NCBI RefSeq assembly: GCF_001949145.1
Contig: NW_019091391.1
Location: 1,595,445 to 1,659,444 of the forward strand
Origin: Acanthaster planci
Lineage: Eukaryota; Echinodermata; Asteroidea; Valvatida; Acanthasteridae
Direction: 5' to 3'
Length of the DNA: 64,000 nucleotides
In this document: piece by piece, positions 13,901 to 28,900 of the stretch
Layout of the letters: every line of letters starts with the position of its first letter
Position numbering within the stretch: position 1 is the stretch's first letter
The notes under the pieces: generated by a model
Told to the model about the DNA's origin: nothing
The model's input: the letters and a program-made list of their open reading frames with translations, nothing else
The model's database searches: none
Translations under genes and position numbers: made by a program

Positions 13901-16900
13901 TCAGTCCTGTAGAAATCCTGGAGAGACCTCCAGGTAGATTTTGATAGATCTGGCCGATGAGAACACCCACTCAAATCTTCACTGGTAGCTGCAAGTTACA
14001 CAGCTACTAAGCACTCCAGAATACATTTGATAAGTCTTGAAACAACACGTACCGGTACAAGTGGATTGGGAAAGATTCAAAGTCTGAGGCGTGTGTGAGC
14101 AACAACACCACGTCATGTGCGCCAAACAGCGATTGAATTCTGTTGTTTTCTGTTTTTGCACTTGTTGATGTGTATGTTGCCATGTGCACGAGAACACGTA
14201 CACGGCATGTCTAACATTGAATATGGTACATGTATAGTACTGTATACATGTATGTCCAAGCATGAACATACATGTACATGTAGCTACAGTGCCGTTAGCC
14301 GGGGGGGGGGGGCATGGGGACACGTGCCCCCTACGAATTCGCGGTGCCCCCTTCCCGGTACCTCCCCACTAAAGAAATGGATATTGAACAAAGCTAACAA
14401 AAGCTTGCCCCCCAAAAAACACACCACTGAAAGCTGGTGCCCCCCTCCCATAAGAGGCCAGTGCCCCCCTTGTGACCCTCCCCACCAGTAAAATCTAAGC
14501 TACGCCACTGTGTAGCTGCTACCCCGAATGTGGGAACTCACGAAGATAATCCCTTGATCACTTTCCCTAATCCCCACAAAACCCTAGATCAGTAGGGATT
14601 GGCAAAGTGTAAATAACGGTACCTGGACTTACATCGGACCATGACCGCGCATGCAAATGGTATACATGTACATTGTGAATATGGAGTCAGGACAAGAAGT
14701 TTTCGAGACAAAATTGCATTGTGCGTGTACAGAAAGTCAGTTGCTGGCGACAGTCTACAGCCAGGGGGCAGTAGTTGGGGTGTGGAAAGTTGCCTCCAGA
14801 CCCCTTACAAAATCAAATCATTACGTACACGCAAATGTAGTTACCAGTACCTGGGAGGGGCGACCTTGGGCTTGATGCGACTAGCATTGCCCTTGCAGTG
14901 TCTTTATCGACTGGCCATACTGACGAGTCATGTAGGAACCTCTGAACCACCACTTGATATACCGGTATGCTCCAAGCAGAACATGTTCCAGACGCACTTA
15001 TCATATGCACATGCACACGTGTCAGACTTTTGTGCAAGCATGTCGGACTTATATGTACATGTAAATTGCGACAGTGATGGAGTGGAAAATAATGGGGCAG
15101 GGCTTAATGGATTGATCTGTTATCGAATAATCTAACAGTTATTTTCAAAACAGATTACTTTAGCTGAGGTAAAAATCCACTGAAATGAAAAGGGGGGGAA
15201 AATCAACTTTTTGTAGCAGAATTGCATTCTAAAAACTAATGGTTCAAGGTGTTAGGATCAACTTTTACAGTAACCAGGTAACGGCAGCCGATACATTCAT
15301 AAATGCCCGCAATAAAATCTGAAAAATTACATCACCTTCCATTCTTTGTTTATATTTTTCAAGTTTCATGGAAGCTTCCTGGAACTGTGTCAGCAGGAAG
15401 ACCGCACATCAGTTGGACTCCCAGCCTTCTCCAGGCAGACGAAATCACCAACATGCCTGTTTTGCTCTGACTTTTGTCCGGATTTTGAGCCACATATTCG
15501 TTCAAATGGAAGGCTGAATCCCCGAATATTCAGTGTGTCAATTTTCAGATCTAGTCAGATTTCAATTAATGTGCTGAACAGAAAGCAAGGTTGTTTCCAT
15601 CTTTCACGGCTGAAGGACACTTCACAAACTGCAGAACTCATGCTAAATCTTTTGCACATGTAACACTGTTTCTGAAATTTGCACCCTTGTGGAGATATGG
15701 CTTTGTTTTCCAATACTAATTCGGTCGTGTGGGAAACGATGTTTTCAAAATGCTCCCCTTTCAACATGAATCACTCTCCTGGACTGAAATTTCGACCGAA
15801 TGTCCCTTAAATGGAACACTTCAATTTGCGACGGATTCTTACACATTAAAAATTTCTCCTTTTTGAGCAATTTCCAAATATCAGTTTTGTGAAATCCTTG
15901 CGGAGACCTAGTCGCCTTTAGAAATTCCTTGTGGAGACCTATTCAACCCATTCCTCTGGGTCTCCACAAGGCACCATATTTCGGCACACATACATGTACA
16001 TAAACGTGTACTCAAGTACTTTTGTATTCATACTCATGGAAATATGTTTTATGACTACTGACTACAACACTGCATTCCTTCTACAAGTGCCTGAGAATGA
16101 GTACTTCATTCCATACTCGTGGAAGTACTCAATTACAACTCCACACACACAACACTGCCTCTATGTAGCCTTAGAGGTATGCTTAGTTTATCCGCTGACG
16201 ATAAAAATATCAGGACTGGCCACTGACCGTCTTCACTGACCGTCAAATCCCCTGATCGGCACTTTTCAATAGTCTACTCATTGTAACTGTTGACAGGACA
16301 ACTGTTTTGATTCACAACATTCACCTGCGTAAATTCTGTACCCCCCACCCCACGTTTAAAGGATTACACGCACAGTTTTAGAAAATGCATCCAGTTGGCT
16401 TGTCCAAAGAGAAACTGTTTTAATCCTGAAGTTCATTACCACCACTAAACCCCCATCCCAAAAAAAGACAGAAAAAAAATGTTACACACCTATCGGACAC
16501 TCTGTCAAAAGCGTCCCTCCCCCCAGGATACCAGCAGCCCATGAATTAAAAGATTACTCTTTCTGCGATATCTAATAAGAAGGTATCGGGTTCCCAGTGA
16601 CAACTTTGACATCAGGGATACCCTGGGATGCTGGCTCGTGGCTGCACGGTTGGATGTCCAATCAGTGTGAACAGTTCAGCTCGGTTTGTGGCCACTCGCT
16701 GACGGCATGATTCCCGATTTAGTTCAAGCCCAAGTACTGCATGTATGTACATGTGTACAATAATCGTTCCACTGGATATTTTTGAACATAAAGGAGAAGC
16801 AAAGTATTCTGAGAGTGATGTACATTGTACATAAAAATGAGTTCTAAAAATGACACCTCAGCTCACTCTGGGTGCCTGTGCTTTCACATGAAGCCAAAAT

Positions 16901-19900
16901 TCAAACAAAGCTCGCCCGAGACTTTGGAGATAAACAGAACAAGAATAGTGCATTAAGCAATAAAATAATGGCAGCCTGCATGTGTAAACACCACCAAACT
17001 ATTTAAAAATGTTCAGCAGTCACTGCAACTCTGATATATCTCCTGTACACTGGGCGGATGCACCAAAGAGTACTATAAAGTAGACACAACGCGTGTCATA
17101 TGCCGATCGCTGACATTTACCCAAACGCTGACATGTGACGGAGATGAATTCGGCTTGGACGAGGCACAGACTTCAAGGAGGTTGTGTCTAATGTTTTTTT
17201 TCTCTTCTCCCGCTAAGCTTCTGTGTACACATGCGTGTACAAGCAGCTAAAGCAGGATGTAAACTAAGTGCACTTCTGCTGTCACACCGTAAGGTCGGCA
17301 GAACCAATGGACACCTTTCCTGGAAGCGATTGATTTATTCTGAGGATGAGTGGCCTCATTGTATGCGATTCCTTTTGTTGAGTCACTCTACTGGTTATTG
17401 TTATCATTCCTACTGACATGCATTTTAAATTGTCTCTCATAATGTTATTTTACAGTGTTAAGAATACATGCACAACGTACTTCACTTTTAATGTGAGAAA
17501 ATGATACAATTAAAGGTTTAAAATGCTAATTATCTGCTGCACAAACTGTTCATTTTAATTCTTTAATAAAAGCCTAAAACAAAGACTAGAATTTCATCTC
17601 TTTTTTCAGGATTTTATTTAAGTGATTTTTCAGGATTTTATTTAAGCCATTTTTTTCCCCTCAATAGCTTCAGCGAAAATGTTACCTACTCAAGTAAAAA
17701 TAATTTCATCACCACCCACACATGTGTTGTCATTTGGTCATCTCCCTGCTGGGTGCTCTTCCTTTTTTAAAATCTGCCAACATGAAACTCCTGTTTTCCT
17801 TATAAAATGGAAGAGTTTCAAATTAATAAGACGACAGAGATTTACTTTCCAAGTAAACATAAGTGGTTTCTGAGCAGAAAGCCTTTTAGAGAATGCCCAG
17901 GACGCTGCAAAACTGATTCAAAATGCGCAGAGCATTGTACATGTAGTCATCTTTGGTAATGATACATGTACGTGTCAGGGGTGAGATTTGAGGTAAATGA
18001 AATATCCACAAAAACAAAAAACCAACCACCGTAGGTATTGAACGCCCACAGCAACATAGGGTCTGGGGTATAACGTTGTGTTTGCCTACAGGTATCATTT
18101 ATTTAAATACCCATTTCTTGTTTTCGATATCAACTGTCATATGTAAAAACTCCTTGTTTTTCAGGATTTTCCATTTTTTTTTAATCCCAATGAAAATTCC
18201 TGAAGTCAGGAAACAATCCTGACAAATCTCATTCCTCACGTACATGTACATGCATGTACAAATGTACAGGCTAAGTAGGAGTGTCACAGCCACTCTGAGA
18301 TTTTTTCATCTGGCAATTAAAATGAGAGATCACATGTCACATGGTGACTTGAACCACATGCTCACACGTAGTCCCCAAAGTACAAATTTGCATAACGTGT
18401 CCCTCTCCAATCAATGATAATTACAACTGGATTTTGAGCTGGCCACATGTTTTCCAAACGCCCGGTGACTTCCGTGCAAGCTGGTGTCCTGAGAGAAAAT
18501 GGCGTATTGATTGAAACAATTAGAGCAAAATTTCCCAATCGTCCGGGCTGGTATTGATTGGGCAGAGTGGATCGGTCCCGCGGCCCACTCTGAGAAACAT
18601 CTGTCTCCAGTCAAATGTGATATTCATGGCGTTTCTATACCCCTCTGTCTGTGTATTGCTGGGATTTCCGGCATTAAAATCATGAGAGAAAAGGGGGAAG
18701 AGACTGAATTACGTTACAAAGAAAAGCAGACGGTGGCCAGAACAAGTAGTGTAGCAACATTATAAAAAAAAAAGGATTCACAAAAAACACTGTATTGCTT
18801 GTGGCATCTCATGTACATGAACTTTTCAGTATCAAGCAGTTGAAATGTAGCATGCATGAAAGGACCCAGTCTTGTCTCTCTTTTTTCCTTCTCTTTTTTC
18901 CCTTTTTGGAACACTAACTACATGCACATGAGCATGGTTTACCAGCCGAATGTCCCCCTCCTGTACACATGTACAGGTCTGGCACCTTGCATTCTCTCTG
19001 AGAAATGGCTGATTTTCACGAAGTTGCACACTTCTCTCCCCTTACCTATATTTGGATGTTTCAGTTTGCGACATATGCGAGCCTCTCGTTCTAACTTCTG
19101 CAAATCTGTATCGAAAGGAAAAACAGAGAAAGAGAACAATTGACAACAGTTTCAAGACAATTACCACCGATTACAATGGAGATATGACAGCATTTCTGTG
19201 ATTTAAAGGCCGTGTCCGAAACGGCCTTCCAGAGCTTCGGCTAGGTCTATTGCCTACGCGTCTCCTCACATTTTCCAATGGAGGAAAGACCTAGCTCTAG
19301 ACAACAGATTCGGATGCAGCCAAAGTTTGTCTTCCACGTTGGCAGATTTATGTGTGGGAAATTCATTTACATGTACATGTATAACCCTTGGGCATGTGGG
19401 AACTGAGCAAAATCATTGTAAAAAGGAGGACCAAGGGTTTTGATCTTTAATTCCATGATGAATCTACCACAAAAAGCAATTATTCAAAAAAGGAAAGAGA
19501 TTTGCAAGAGTTAATTTTTCTACTGTCTTCCTGAATACCATCACTTGCCACAGTGTCCACTCTCATTACTGAAGAGCTAAATTCAACACTGCCATGTGCA
19601 GTCAACTACAATGTACATGTGCACCTTTGAGAGTTTTGAATCTAGCATTCATAAGTACCTTAGGCAGTTTCCCTGTTCAACAACGTACAATGTATCCATG
19701 TATTAACATTTGATAATGCAAGCTGCGTAAGACGTTGCTGGCACCTAGATACAAGACAGTTTAATCCATTCCTATTGGTCAAGAGTCTGTGTAGGCTGTG
19801 GCATGCAGAACTTGCCATGTGCACGCCAAGTCCATATGAGGAGATTCTTCCAGGCTACTTGCTCAAGGAATACACCATGAAATGGATGGGGGCAGTGTTC

Positions 19901-22900
19901 TAGCTAGGACCATTTTAGTGCCAGGTAAATTTTTGGATTATCAAACATAGTGAGCGTAGTGAGCGAAACTCTCACAGCCCATAGCTGGGTTTTAGGGGAA
20001 TACCAGAAGCGATTTCCCCCTACGTCATCGTAAAGGCATGTTTACAATAATGCTTTTGCAATCAGCCACTGATTTGTGAGAAATATATTTCTTAGGTCTT
20101 TACTTACTTGTTTAAAATTGTAAAACAGGTGCAAAACTGCAACTTTGTAAGCTTGAAATATGATCAAATTGGCACATTTTCAGCAATATTTCAGTTACTT
20201 TTTGGAAAATCCCTGCTGGGCGGCACAGCCAATTTGAACCCAAGAGCTACATGGAAATTTCCAGTACCGGGTGATGCCGCCCAGCGCCGCCCACCGTGGC
20301 TAGAACACTGGATAGGGGTGTTCAGTAAAATTCTTGAACAAGTAGCAAACACCTTGGAAATTTATCAGTGTCTACTGAACTAAATTTATCGTACAGTGCA
20401 TGCTGACTTCTTTTGGCTGTCTGACTAAAACAGTACTTATAAATGGGAATACACCTACACCAGCCAAGCACATATTTATTCCCTTATTTGAATATTCTAA
20501 CCCAGCAAGTTAACCTTTAAATGCAGCATTTACACTGTATCATTCATGTAATTCAAATCTTGATTCAATCATTTCAAGGAACAATGGTGACCAATGCTGG
20601 ATTCACACTTGAATTGTTCCATTTAATAAGCTCTTTCAAGTGTGGTCATTGGCTGCTTTAATGCAGACGCACATACATGTACAGGTGAGTTCTGGATTCA
20701 ACGCAATGTGGCACACTGCTATCACCACACAAGTACATGTGCCAGGGTCTACAAATGTATACAACCGTGCCTGGCTCAACTGCCCATCATGCGCAACGTA
20801 CATGTACATGTAGGCTGCAGGAATGCCTACATGCATGTTCCCCCAGGAGCCGTGTGCAACAAGAAGCTGGCCCACTTTCCAAAGGTGCGTCGTCTGACAA
20901 GGCTATTAAGAATAGAAGTATATGTACATGTACATACCTGACCAGGCATGCACTGTACTAAAAATATACATGTACATGAGCAAGCACGGCCCCTCAGGTA
21001 GAGGGTCTGTGGTGTGAGCGACTTCACATCTGACTACCCTACAGTGTACATGCGGTTCATGCATGACTCAAACTCAAGGGTTTATATTTAACCTCGCCCG
21101 GTAGCATATTCTACCTAAATGTAGCCGGGATCAAGGGCAGATTTGGGGGGGGAGACACCACAGTTGATTTCTGTAAGTGGGACAAAAAATATTGCAGTTG
21201 CTTCTGTGCCAAAATTATGGCCGTCTGAGGAGTGAAGCTGACTTTAGGTTTTTTTTTTAATTTAACAAGATTTTGGAAGAGTAAAGAAATAGTCCCCCAA
21301 ATCACTCTTTTATCATTCATTTAACCCACCCATGGTAACTTTTAGGGGTGGGGGGACTGGCCCCATTCAATCCCCTCCCCCACCACAATCCATAAAAGAT
21401 GGCCCTGGTCATGAGGCAGATTAGCAAGTTACACCTTGTACACTCTGCAACCAAATACAGAGCAACACCCGTACATGTAATGTACATGTACAATGTACAT
21501 CCAGCATGTACTGTACTGTATATGCTCAGGTAAACATGTACTGTATATGCACAGGTAAACACAGGTACATGTAAATGTACGTGCACTGCACTGAAAAAGA
21601 TCCCATCCACCCTCAGTACACGTCAAACACGTTTTTCCAAAGGTTCATGCAAATCCAACAGATCCAGTGACTTCTCATGAATTCTCAATCACTATCGCCC
21701 CTCTCCCCACCTCCACCCCCGCCTCACGTAAGCACACATAAAACCATCCCCCCACAAGACCTCGTCTTCACCGACATCCCATGCGCAAGCACTGAAACGC
21801 AGTAACTACTAGGATTTTTTTTCTTCTTCTTCTTTCAGGTAAAGTCAGTAAAGTCAGATCCCTTCACCCGTCCGGGTGAAGGGATCTGACTTTGTGAAGA
21901 AGGTTGTTCCAGATTCTAGGGGAGCAGAACGCTGTGGGGAAAAAACATCCAGGAAGAAGACATTCCTCTGATGCTCACGTGGGGCACACGTGCACCATAC
22001 ACAGGTGCCTGCGTGAGTGCAACTCACACGGGCAAGAACGTGTGCACGTATTTCATGTCGGGCACCATCTATCATTATGAAATTATGGTGGAGGAGCTGA
22101 GCAGGAAGAAAGAAGCATCAGCTTCAGTCACCACTTGGGTAATGGACAGAGAACCATAAATTATTGCCTTAGCTAAAGGGAACAATGTCAGTTCCTCACA
22201 GGCTGGATTTCTGCATTAACGTACTATGCATATCAAAGGACCCTGCTAATACGTTGTCCCACATTACATGTACATGTAAATCGAATAGTTTCCATACATG
22301 TGTGGTGATACCGTAGGAAAGCTCCTTTATCTTTTGAAAGTTTGAAGTGCATTATTAAAGCTTCCATGTGTCCAAAATATTGTCGATCTGGCCCACAACT
22401 ACTGAAGGTCGGAGGGTCGCTCCCCTCAAGATATGAAAAAGCCAGAATTCTGGCAACAGTTTTCATAAATTTTTATGTATAGGCCTATCAGAAAGAGGAG
22501 TGCACGTAGGAAGCTGCATAAAATGTGTTCCCAAGTCAGCAAGTCAGCTTGGTACCTATGTACATGCAGCTCTTTTTAAATTCTCACCAGGGTCTTCGAG
22601 GCCTGAGGCCAACGGCCCAGCCAGGCTTACCAGAGAAACGACAGCCCTCCATTCCTGATTTCGTACCCAGTTATCAAGAATCTGCCTCTGGGGTAACCAT
22701 TTAGCAACTGGATCACAACATTATGACAGACAGGCTCACGAAATCTCAAGACCAAGCGCTTTGCCTGATTTGAAAAGGGTCATATTGTAAACCGCGGGAA
22801 ACCGCAGCCTGGTTTTTGAGTTCCAAAGTTGCAGAAAAAATGTGGAGCCTCTCAAACTTGCTTTTTGGCATACATACATGGATTACAAAAATCAGAAAAA

Positions 22901-25900
22901 GACACCTGTACTCATAAATGATTTGACTCCTTGAAAATGTGGGAGGATACATGTAATTATTTAATGATTAATTACTTCATGATTTATTTTTATTATTTTA
23001 TTATCTATTTTCATAGTTTGCATACACGTTTTTTACGATTTTTAATGTATTTTCATGTACCACTTTGCTTTCCAACCTAAGGGTTACAAGTAAGTGGCAA
23101 TAAACCAAAAAAAATTAAAGTAAGGTTTCCAAAATTGCAAGTAAATGAGCCAACTCAATTCAGCCAAATAAAATCAGTTTATACTTCATGCTGGTAAAAT
23201 ATACATGTACATTCCTGGATTAGAATTCTCCCTCAACTCTTGTTTTCTGGAAACTCTGTCTCATTTCTTATGTCCAGTCAGGGACACTGAATACACGTAC
23301 ATGTAGCTAGATGCAATCAAAGTGCACACATACATGTACATGATCACAATGGGTCCACAGTCAGACAGGCTTGGAAAACCCCAAGGGTGCGAACCATTCC
23401 CAGAAACACTGGAAAACATTGACGACTTGCCAGGGGTGGCGAACTAAAAAGCTGATTGCAAACGCTGGGAATGTCAGCCTGAGATTAGTGGAAGGCTTCG
23501 TTGATATTCTGAGATGGCGATACCAGGAATTTTTAATTTGGGCGAATAATGGGCCGCATTAAACAAATCCAAATGTCCTATCAGCCAGAGCGTCGACATA
23601 ATCCTTGAAACAGACCGGGCGGGATTGGGTGATGAAGAGAAATCCACCAAAAAAATGCCACAGAGGAGGTATGAAAGCAGCAACAATAAACACTGCCACA
23701 TTTCAAGGCTTGCACTGGCTAACAAGTCTCACACAAAACATACATGTGGCAATGATTAGGTAAATTTTCACTTAGCACATGTATTTCGAACAAAGTGCAA
23801 AAAAAAAGGACCCAACTGATTGTACCTGAACCTCTAGAATTCCTGACATTTTGAGGTCAAAAAATCCTGAGATTTACTGAAATGGACAAATCGTTACAGT
23901 GAGATTTCTTCCTTTCTTCCAACTCTCATACAATCTCCTCTGCCCCCTACACACAACACACCCACTCCTTCCTACTCATGATCATGGTGAATAGCCATGC
24001 CAGCCATCCACTGTTTGCAGAGCAAAGCGCCAGTGTTTATGTAAACCCTCGCAATGAACCGCAGGAATGAAAATATGATATGAAAGATCTGGGTGACAAA
24101 CAGACCAAGAATGGACGGTGGGAGAAATGGAAAGTGACACCAAGCTTTTTTTTCTCTTCTTCTTTAACAATCTGCCCGAGGAGGCCGCACTGCTAACGCG
24201 ACATCGTATTCACGCCTTACACTTTTGGCCCAGATAAAAACCCTGCCATACTCTGTTCTTTAGCGGTAACCAGATATGATGTGTCCCTTAAAATAAGTAC
24301 AGTGGTGAATCATGACACGACAGCATCAGTGATACACGTCAATGCAAGAGCTATTTACGTATGACCCCAGCATTTTTTTAAATGTTTACACTGAGTCTGC
24401 AAGTATCTTTTTACATGCCCCTATTGATACATCGATGGTCTACACATCTGTGGTCACAACTAACATACAGTATAGGATCAGTACGCAAACTACAGAGGGC
24501 GCTCTGTACTCCAAAATACAGGGCCAAGTGAAGGCACTTTACCTACATGTACAGTCAAAGTCTAAAGCACTACATGTATGTGTGTCTTGATTCTGCTTTT
24601 GGAGCAATTTGGCACAACAGTATATACATTTCACACAGCATTTCGGTCTTGAAAGGTCAAATATTTGAAAATTTAATTGTTCAATACCGATGATCCACAA
24701 TAGTGTGCCACCAAGAGTCCGCCGACCCAGTGTGCGTTCGGAAAGGGTCAACAAATTTCATGCACTGTGATTGGCAAACACACTGCAGACTCTTGGGGGC
24801 GCACTATTGTGAATCGCCCGTATTATCTAGCTGTCATAGCAGAGGGGACAGAGAATATTCACACACGAGTACACATATATACCTGCCATATTGCCCATAC
24901 TGCATATCTGCTAAAAGGGTCTGCTCTTTCCAGGCATGCACGTGCATGTACCTCACAGTTGTACATTTTGCCGACCAGTTGCTGGTAAACCAACATGTTC
25001 ATAGTAAGTAAGTCTGGCCATAGTGCACAAAAACGAAAGAATGATCTCGCTCAGCAGACAAACACTATTTACGTGAAAATGCATGCATGACCCTCTTTGA
25101 AAGTGAATTCGGCAAATGTATATTTCGGGGCAAAATCTGACACCAACCACGGGTGATTTCTTTGGCTGCCCACAAAATTACATGTAAGGGCTTGTACATG
25201 TAGGTATTGCAGAGCTTTTAACGTTTGTGTGCGCGTTGTGTCAGTGCTATAAGGTCCTTCAAGAAACAATTGCCCTATAAGGTGCTTATTGAAAAATATT
25301 GCTTAAAAAAGAAACTGGTTGAGAAGATTGGATGAAATTTAAATTTCATGCATTGATAAAAGTATCATTTTGAGAACAAAACCGTCAGGAAGGCAGTCTG
25401 TCCAAAAAAATTCTCTTCCTTTCATCAGAAGGCCGTGAGCCTATTTTTGAAAAATGTCATGACGGCAGTGAGGACCTTGTAGTACCAAGCCAATTATGTG
25501 TCGTACGTGAACAAAATCCACACCTGTGATCACAGAAATGCATGCACATAGTCAGAATGAAGGAATAAGTACGTGGTGCACACCCCTGCAACCGGAGTTC
25601 AAATGGTTGACAGTTTATTTGACATTTAAGAAGATCTACTGCTGCAAATATGTACGGGTAATGCACAGTATGCCTACATGTACAATACATGTATATGTAC
25701 ATTAAGTACAAGAACAGCATGACTTGGAATCCTGGCCATCTTGGCCAGTGTAGCAGATTTCTGAGGGTATGGTGCAATCGAAAGTCCACCACCAGAATGG
25801 GACGGACCAGATTAAACTAAATGTCACAGAGATTAAAAAAAAATGTCAAAATGGGAGCAAACTGCAGTCCTGTTTGTGCGGTTACAAAACCGGGTTGGAT

Positions 25901-28900
25901 TTCTTTTATGCAGCTCCGCTGTTTTGCAAGGGGAGTGCTCAGTGTTTGACTTTCAGGCAATGACAGGACGTCCGCACGCTGTTCCTGTGCACTTTAGGAA
26001 AAATACTCTTAATATTTACAACCATTTTAGAGCTCAAAACAGTGTTTGCAAAGAATGCACAAATGGGGTTGCTGAGTTATTGTAAAATGGCTGACTGGGA
26101 AGTGAGCAAACACTATCAGTCACCCCGTAAAGCCTTATTGCCCAGAATGCTCTTACTGCAAGCTAATGGGAAGGTTTTCAATACACTTTACATGTATCTC
26201 CAGTGATCATCCTGGCAAGCACATCACTGGAAAAACAGCTTGTTTTTAATAACACATCTGTTGACAGGCTGCCACACAGTGACTGACCTCATGCCTGCTT
26301 TGTCCATGCACTTGTACATGTACAATGTATGGGCAGCTTGAAACTGGTTGTCCATGGATTTTTTGGAAGAAAAAAACAATCAACTGTGTAAAGTATCTGC
26401 ACACTCAGATCTTCACAGATCATGAGGCTGAGGGGCCTACTAATGCGCACATGTGCAGATGTACATGTATACTTTGGCCAAGTCTAGTCTCATACAAGTA
26501 TAATCAGTGGCCCCCAGATGACATCCTAGGCAACCATCATCAGAGATTTGGGCACCGACCTCCCATTCTATTATGACGCTCAGCAAGGAGTCGGCTGGCT
26601 GGGTCGCATTGCCGGGTCCTGGATCAAATTCACAGCCAGGGCAAGCCATGAATTTGAATGAATCTTCCGGGTTTTAAAAAAAAAAAAAAACCTTGCAAGC
26701 TGCCAATCACGTCACTGAATGCGCCAATACAGGGGGTCGGGATTTCAACAATATTTGTATAGTCTACTGGGCAGGGAAAAAAAACACAAATTTGCACTCT
26801 GCGGGCACAGGTACCTGGTATCACAGTGTTGCATTAAAGCCCATTCAATTTTTATAAGATTACTCTCTGATTCAGAAATTCATTTCATTTGAATGAAAAT
26901 TCACTCTTCCAAACTGGAACTTGGAACAGATCAAATTCAAGTACTGGTAAAACTTGACTCCAAAACATTGAGATTTCACTTGAGTTCCTGCTGGAAGTGG
27001 TGCTGTTATGTACATGTACATGTATTTCAATCTAAACCTGCAGTGGCTTTACCTCAAATCATTCAGGCCCTAACATTTTGTTTCAATCCCTTGCAATATG
27101 AGAGTACATGTACATTGTATGGCTGTTCGTAATACATGTACATTGAATTAGGTTTAAAGTAAAAACCATGTTAGCATCCCTACCCGCTTCATTTTAATTT
27201 TAAAGAGGGCTGTCTCAATTTTTTTTTTTTATAGTTGGTTAGAAAAGCAAAGATGTCAACTGATCAACTGGAAAATGAAATACTTGCAAGCCGGAACTTC
27301 TCAACTAACGATGTAGAGACTGTTGGTGACTCTTTGATCTACAGCTCCAATATGTCTTCAAATGGCCGCTATGTCAAACCTATGGTTATGGCTACAGATC
27401 ACACACACAGCTGCGGAAGTGGTGGCCGTCTCGACAATAAAATTTAAAATGAAACGTCCCACCTCCTCCCTACTGTTCAAAATCCCAGACCCTACACATT
27501 TGTTTGTTTTTTTTACTTGACCTTATGCAGCAATGACGTTCGGATAACAAACTCAAGTTAAATGCATACTCATTCCATAAGCCAGAGAAATGCTCACGAA
27601 TTAAAATGCGCACATGCAACACTGTACAAATTTAAGTACAGTACACATATACAGTTCATACATGTACGCAGTATGACAGCTAAGGCATGACAATAAAAAC
27701 CACTGCCCCGGAGATGGCTCTTAGCCCCACAGTGCACAGAGCTCTCTCCCCATTCAGAAGATGGGTTGATTAGCCAACGCACCCTCATATTGCACTAACC
27801 AACACCAATGCCGGCCAAGTACATAAACCGGCCTTGATCGATTGATAGTTAGGATTTGTAGCTGGGGACATGTACATGTACTGTACACTGTCACGGCCAT
27901 CAACCCCCATATTGTGCATGAGATCGAGTACTTGTACATGGATATACCGTATGACAGTGCTACCTTCCAAGTTTAAAAAAAAAAGGGCACAGTTGTGAAT
28001 GCTGTGCTAATCAAGCAAAACATGTATGTACAAACAGATGAAAGAAGACTGACCTTTTCAACAAACCAAGTGCAAAATGAAGAGCTGGGCTGGAGTGAAA
28101 TGGAGCAGGGAGAGCCAATTTCAGTTACACAGGGTCTGTACAGTGTACATGTACATTTACATGTAATACTACACAGCATGTTTGTCAAATGCAATTGAAG
28201 AGATAAAACAAAAAGGTTTTCTGATACCAGAATAACACGTATATGGATCTTTCATTGGTACATTGTACATGTGCCGGATGAAACAACCGTATCCTTCGTG
28301 AAAACAAAAACACTTAAAGTGTAAAACACGTACACGTACCGGTACCAGTGCATTTGTAAAATGTATTTTTGGGAAGTTATGATCATGTGAAGCTCCATGC
28401 TTTTTTTATCTTTTGTAAGAAAAATGTACACCTTTCCAAACATTGAATATTTCTTTAACCCTCACCCCTTGGGGTGATCTACTTGCAACTTTCCACATCC
28501 CTGCAAAACTCAACACCACATACACGCAGTCATGCTTTTTAGCATCAACGCACACAAGTAGCGTCAACAAAGCGTCGGCAACTTGAAAATATATGTACCT
28601 TTGGAAGATTTAAAAGTAGGTAATCATATTTTAGAGATGCTACAATCTACCAATGTGTAAAAGAAACAGTGAATTAGCTTCTAGATTCTCAATGGAAAAC
28701 AAAATCTTTGGCGATGTACGGGGGTCGCCATCTTTCTTTTCTCTGCCATCCACTCGAAAACAAGATGGCGGCAGGTCAGGCTGCACGAGCAAATTTCCAG
28801 GCTTAATTATAAGTTGAGAAAAATATTATACACTGAATATGACATACAGATGTACATGTAAGAGCCTGGTCAATATCGTAAATACAAAATCTTGGCATAA

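Larger units (their letters stand above)
13129..19045. other. CAMK2 intron 3
   Basis: 5.9 kb. Includes the hAT-like MITE at 14287-14510, a 24-bp tandem duplication near 17603-17650 (TTTTCAGGATTTTATTTAAG twice), TACATG clusters, and apparently unique stretches around 16.5-17.4 kb and 18.4-18.7 kb. No further exon is supported. Confidence 0.55.
20310..28526. other. CAMK2 intron 2, first part
   Basis: Between the MITEs at 19.9 and 28.5 kb. Besides the listed clusters, the hairpin, the 24.7-kb element and the exon-like frame at 27.2 kb, I see only unique AT-rich sequence with scattered TACATG units and poly-A/T runs (for example 26675-26689). Confidence 0.5.

Noticed and set aside
14641-15135. 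164-aa plus-strand ORF
   Set aside because: No domain, overlaps frames on the other strand and TACATG units; codon use not exon-like.
21850-21893. microRNA precursor
   Set aside because: The arms are perfect but the loop is only two bases and there is no room for a Drosha-type stem.
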